Of a stretch of 8,604 nucleotides of DNA, positions 6,624-8,604 are shown in pieces. The notes under the pieces are model-generated. The model did not search any database. It was not told the origin of the DNA and was given only the letters and a program-made list of their open reading frames with translations. Numbering within the stretch: position 1 is the stretch's first letter; every line of letters begins with the position of its first letter. The stretch comes from an uncultured Clostridia bacterium (GTDB taxonomy: Bacteria; Bacillota; Clostridia; Christensenellales; UBA1242), in contig CALWDV010000051.1 in assembly GCA_944376785.1 (NCBI GenBank), positions 1 through 8,604 on the forward strand, given 5' to 3'. Position numbers and translations under genes: made by a program.

Positions 6624-7187
6624 TTAATAACCAACATTAACATTGAAATTATTTGAATTATTTTCATAATTTTTCTTTAACTTTAAAGCTTCACAAATAA
6701 CATTACAAACGAATTGTGCCATTTGTTTAACCATGTTAAATTTTACTGTTTTTAAAAATAAAAAATTGTTAATTCCTAAAACATTAACATTTGCTAAAAT
6801 GCTAAAATCTCCCATAATTTGGTTGTTTTTTTCGTGTGCAGGTAAGCAACCATAGGGCAAAAAGTTAATCATGCCAACATCATTAAAATTACTTAGTGCA
6901 GAATCAACAACAATTATTGGATTAAATGGGTTTTCTTTTCTTAACTTATTATAAGTTAAACTTAAATTGGATAACGTTACATTATAACTTAAATCGCCCA
7001 CAACATTACAAATTTGTTTTCTTTTTAACATTTCTCCACACATAGGTCCAAACAAATCACCCACAACATTAGAGTTTCCAATACACAAAAATATTGGCGA
7101 ATTTAAGCCATATTTTATTAATTTTTCTGCTAGTTCAAAAGAAGCATAACTCACATTGTTTTTGTTGTTTATATTAATTAAACTCAT
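6624..7187 (-). CDS. yyaC: YyaC-family spore protein (DUF1256, GPR/HybD-like fold)
   Basis: YyaC-type proteins are found in spore formers and resemble the germination protease/hydrogenase maturation protease fold; the cellular role is not well settled. Numbered from the second ATG, the protein is 187 residues. It shows FLCIGNSNVVGDLFGP (33-48), matching the family's CIG...GD.LGP signature, IIVVDSALS (91-99), corresponding to the family's D-A-C/S-L block, and MGDFSI (125-130). D44 and D95 are the likely conserved acidic residues. There is no signal peptide or membrane segment. The C terminus (from about 172) is Asn-rich and probably flexible. AGGAG lies 7 bases before the ATG at 7185-7187 but only 4 before the ATG at 7188-7190, so the second is preferred. 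The gene is divergent from the CvpA gene and close to parB, as yyaC is in B. subtilis. Family assignment is good; enzymatic activity is not established. Confidence 0.85.
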   Translation of the reverse strand: MSLININNKNNVSYASFELAEKLIKYGLNSPIFLCIGNSNVVGDLFGPMCGEMLKRKQICNVVGDLSYNVTLSNLSLTYNKLRKENPFNPIIVVDSALSNFNDVGMINFLPYGCLPAHEKNNQIMGDFSILANVNVLGINNFLFLKTVKFNMVKQMAQFVCNVICEALKLKKNYENNSNNFNVNVGY

Positions 7188-7194
7188 CATTAAA

Positions 7195-7199
7195 CTCCT
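7195..7199 (-). promoter_or_regulatory. Ribosome binding site deciding between tandem ATGs of yyaC
   Basis: AGGAG (minus strand) is separated by 4 bases from the first ATG and by 7 from the second. The normal 5-9 base window favours the second. The difference is a single extra Met. Confidence 0.6.
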
Positions 7200-7240
7200 A
7201 AATTTTCACATTTTTATTGTTTTAAAGTTATTATTAACCA

Positions 7241-7269
7241 CATTTAAGCATTAAAAACGTTCGAAACAA
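7241..7269 (-). promoter_or_regulatory. Tentative promoter of the yyaC-like gene
   Basis: On the minus strand TTGTTT (7264-7269) and TAAATG (7241-7246) are separated by 17 bases, a fair sigma-A-like match. B. subtilis yyaC is, as I recall, expressed in the forespore, but no convincing sigma-F/G pattern was found by eye here. Treat as a candidate only. Confidence 0.3.
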
Positions 7270-7299
7270 CAACTTTTTAAGATTTTTTTAAAACAATTA

Positions 7300-7328
7300 G
7301 TGACAACAAAATAATTATGTGATATATT
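7300..7328 (+). promoter_or_regulatory. Predicted promoter of the CvpA-family gene
   Basis: GTGACA (7300-7305, five of six bases matching TTGACA) is followed by a 17-base spacer and TATATT (7323-7328). TG sits one base before the -10, making an extended -10 element. The leader would be about 20-25 bases, ending in the AAAGGGG ribosome binding site. Confidence 0.6.
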
Positions 7329-7357
7329 ATTATTAATAATAGAAAAAGGGGTATATT

Positions 7358-8134
7358 ATGGGTTGGATTGATATTGTATTTATTGCAATTATTGTTATAT
7401 GTGCAATTATTGGACTTGCAAAAGGTTTATTTGAATCAATTCTATCAATTTTTAGTTCGGTATTATCTATCGTGGTAGCAATTTTGGTTTCCAAACCTGT
7501 TGCAGCATTTATAAATAAAATTGTTGATGCAAACACTTTCTTCGCAAATCTTTTAATTAAATGGAAATGGATTACTCCAAACGAAAATAATCAAGTTGAA
7601 ATTTTTAATAAACTTTATTCAGTTGAAGAAATTGGTAACATCTGCACAATAATTATTTCGGTTATTGCTGTTTGGTTATTAATTAAACTTGCAATTTTGT
7701 TACTTTCAAAATTATTTGACAGTGCAACAGCAAGTAATTCTGCTGTTAGCGGATTAAACAGAGTTTTAGGTTTAATTTTCGGAGCAGCAAAAGGTTTATT
7801 AATTGGTTGCATTGGTTTAGCATTTGCTGCAATTTTAGCAATTTGTGGCGTTGGCAATGTTAAAACAACAATGGAACAAAACAAAATGAGTAATTTCTTC
7901 TATAACTACATTAGCGAATGGGTTGGCACAACATTAGAAGACAGAATTGAAGATTTCTTAGGTAAAGGTGAAACACCAGAAGAGGGTGGTGAAACTACTG
8001 ATGGTGAAACAGCTGGCGACACAACCACTGAAACAGAACCTGAAAATCCAGGCACTGAAACTGCTACTGAATCACAAGCAGTTGAAAGTTCAATTTATGT
8101 TACATTTCCTAATGGAACAAAAGTTGCTGTTTAA
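7358..8134 (+). CDS. CvpA-family integral membrane protein with acidic C-terminal tail
   Basis: This is a 258-residue protein of the CvpA (colicin V production) family, found widely in bacteria and of poorly defined function. The N terminus MGWIDIVFIAIIVICAIIGL followed by AKGLFE is the family's hallmark (aromatic-Asp start, then a G-x-x-K/R-G-hydrophobic turn). Four hydrophobic segments are visible: about 4-20, 26-45, 93-118 and 134-164, the last containing GLIFGAAKGLL, also typical. The family core ends near residue 200. Residues 203-242 are almost only Glu, Thr, Gly, Pro, Asp, Ala and Asn, forming an acidic tail. The last 16 or so residues (SSIYVTFPNGTKVAV) look folded again. AAAGGGG lies seven bases before the ATG. 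It stands alone between the divergent yyaC-like gene and the convergent parB. The family call is good; the role is unknown. Confidence 0.85.
   Translation: MGWIDIVFIAIIVICAIIGLAKGLFESILSIFSSVLSIVVAILVSKPVAAFINKIVDANTFFANLLIKWKWITPNENNQVEIFNKLYSVEEIGNICTIIISVIAVWLLIKLAILLLSKLFDSATASNSAVSGLNRVLGLIFGAAKGLLIGCIGLAFAAILAICGVGNVKTTMEQNKMSNFFYNYISEWVGTTLEDRIEDFLGKGETPEEGGETTDGETAGDTTTETEPENPGTETATESQAVESSIYVTFPNGTKVAV
7964..8083 (+). repeat. Low-complexity Glu/Thr/Gly-rich coding segment in the CvpA-family gene
   Basis: The codons for residues 203-242 are built from imperfectly repeated GGTGAAAC, ACTGAAAC and related units, encoding GET/TET-type tripeptides. Such runs can expand or shrink by slippage. 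The segment is absent from typical CvpA proteins as I know them. Confidence 0.6.
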
Positions 8135-8145
8135 TTAAAAATAAG

Positions 8146-8173
8146 AAAAAGCACTAAATATAGTGCTTTTTTT
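8146..8173. terminator. Intrinsic terminator after the CvpA-family gene
   Basis: GCACTA (8151-8156) pairs with TAGTGC (8161-8166) around AATA, with A5 on the left and T7 on the right. It starts 12 bases past the CvpA stop codon. The flanking A and T runs let it act on both strands. Confidence 0.85.
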
Positions 8174-8286
8174 AATACTTAAAATTTAGTTAATATTAAT
8201 TAAAATTATAAATACAATTTAAAAAAAACTATTTATTAATTAAAAAATTTATGTGTAAATTTGTTTAGTTTTAGTTAAGCAATAAC

Positions 8287-8317
8287 AAAAAAAGAACAGA
8301 AAAGCTGTTCTTTTTTT
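8287..8317. terminator. Intrinsic terminator after parB
   Basis: GAACAG (8294-8299) pairs with CTGTTC (8305-8310) around a five-base loop, extended by A7 and T7. On the minus strand it follows the parB stop codon by 16 bases. The roughly 110 bases between this and the CvpA terminator contain no gene or recognisable site. Confidence 0.85.
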
Positions 8318-8333
8318 TAATTTATTTTATGTT

Positions 8334-8604
8334 TTATTTTTCTAAAAACTCTAAAATTCTATCTAAATCTTCCTTAGAATAGTAATCAATATAAATTCTG
8401 CCTTTTTTATCATTTCCCATAAAGCTTACTTTGGTTGCAAATTTATGTTGCATTAATTCAATTAACTCTTTTAATTCAACACTTGGCTCAACATTTACTT
8501 TTTTTGGTGCAGGGTTAGTTAGTTGTTTTACTGTTTTTTCTAAATCACGAACAGTAACCTTTTTTGAAACTGCCAATTTTGCAAGCTTAACTTGTGTTTC
8601 AGGG
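8334..8604 (-). CDS. parB: Chromosome-partitioning protein ParB (Spo0J), C-terminal part
   Basis: The frame stays open to the right window edge, so this is the 3' end (89 codons plus TAA) of a longer gene; the TTG at 8574-8576 is internal, not a start. The first residues, ETQVKLAK then LAVSKKVTVRDLEK, match the end of the ParB DNA-binding domain, where an L/V-S/T-V-R-x-L/T-E motif is standard. A short Pro/Lys linker follows, then the C-terminal dimerisation domain: ELKELIELMQHKFATKV, GRIYIDYYSKEDLDRIL and a final EFLEK. ParB binds parS, loads SMC and segregates origins with ParA/Soj. ParB-CTP catalytic motifs lie in the missing N-terminal part. A plasmid or Noc-type paralogue cannot be fully excluded, but the ending is typical of chromosomal Spo0J. 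The neighbouring yyaC-like gene supports this. Confidence 0.9.
   Translation of the reverse strand, partial: PETQVKLAKLAVSKKVTVRDLEKTVKQLTNPAPKKVNVEPSVELKELIELMQHKFATKVSFMGNDKKGRIYIDYYSKEDLDRILEFLEK

Noticed and set aside
7254..7269. TGTTTCGAACGT (minus strand) as a degenerate parS
   Set aside because: It lacks the central CACGTG and the GAAACA half.
7333..7884. Minus-strand frames opposite the CvpA gene
   Set aside because: They are shadows of a membrane protein with clear CvpA signatures, and they lack start signals.
8174..8286. Possible small RNA or ORF between the two terminators
   Set aside because: The sequence is almost purely A/T with no promoter-ribosome-binding-site-ORF combination and no stable hairpin other than the two terminators.
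8334..8576. Independent 80-aa protein starting at the TTG at 8576
   Set aside because: The frame is open to the window edge and the upstream residues continue the ParB motif, so it is the 3' end of parB.

Overview
The window is strongly AT-rich. Every complete gene ends in TAA, Shine-Dalgarno sites are clear (AGGAG, GGAGG, GGGGG), and sigma-A-type promoters and A/T-flanked intrinsic terminators can be read between genes. Trp is encoded by TGG and TGA is not read through, so the standard bacterial code fits. A YyaC-type spore protein, an FtsH and the end of a chromosomal ParB suggest a low-GC Gram-positive (Firmicutes, probably Clostridia-like, possibly uncultured) from a spore-forming lineage. 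The species cannot be named from sequence alone.

Layout. Positions 1-499 (minus): the N-terminal 166 residues of an iron-containing alcohol dehydrogenase closely resembling lactaldehyde reductase (FucO), cut by the left edge. Positions 676-3296 (plus): a two-gene operon, a stand-alone FIST-domain protein followed 11 nt later by an NAD(P)-dependent aldehyde dehydrogenase. It diverges from fucO and ends in a bidirectional terminator. Positions 3357-3974 (minus): an unrecognised membrane-anchored 205-residue protein with a good promoter. Positions 4093-6465 (minus): ftsH with an unusually long C-terminal tail and a TTG start. Positions 6624-7187 (minus): yyaC-like spore gene. Positions 7358-8134 (plus): CvpA-family membrane protein with an acidic Thr/Glu-rich tail. 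Positions 8334-8604 (minus): C-terminal part of parB, entering from the right edge and converging on the CvpA gene across two terminators.

The genes fall into two groups. On the left is an aldehyde/alcohol redox module: FucO-like reduction and ALDH oxidation of an aldehyde, with FIST as a candidate ligand-binding partner. On the right is a housekeeping and chromosome/sporulation segment (parB, yyaC, cvpA-like, ftsH). In Bacillus subtilis yyaC lies close to spo0J/parB near the replication origin, so this side may be origin-proximal.

No RNA genes, CRISPR arrays, insertion sequences or prophage genes were seen, and no gene-free stretch exceeds about 200 bases. The least explained items are the FIST/ALDH/FucO grouping, the FtsH tail with a SHOCT-like helical hairpin, and the orphan 205-residue anchored protein. 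None clearly demonstrates a new system.
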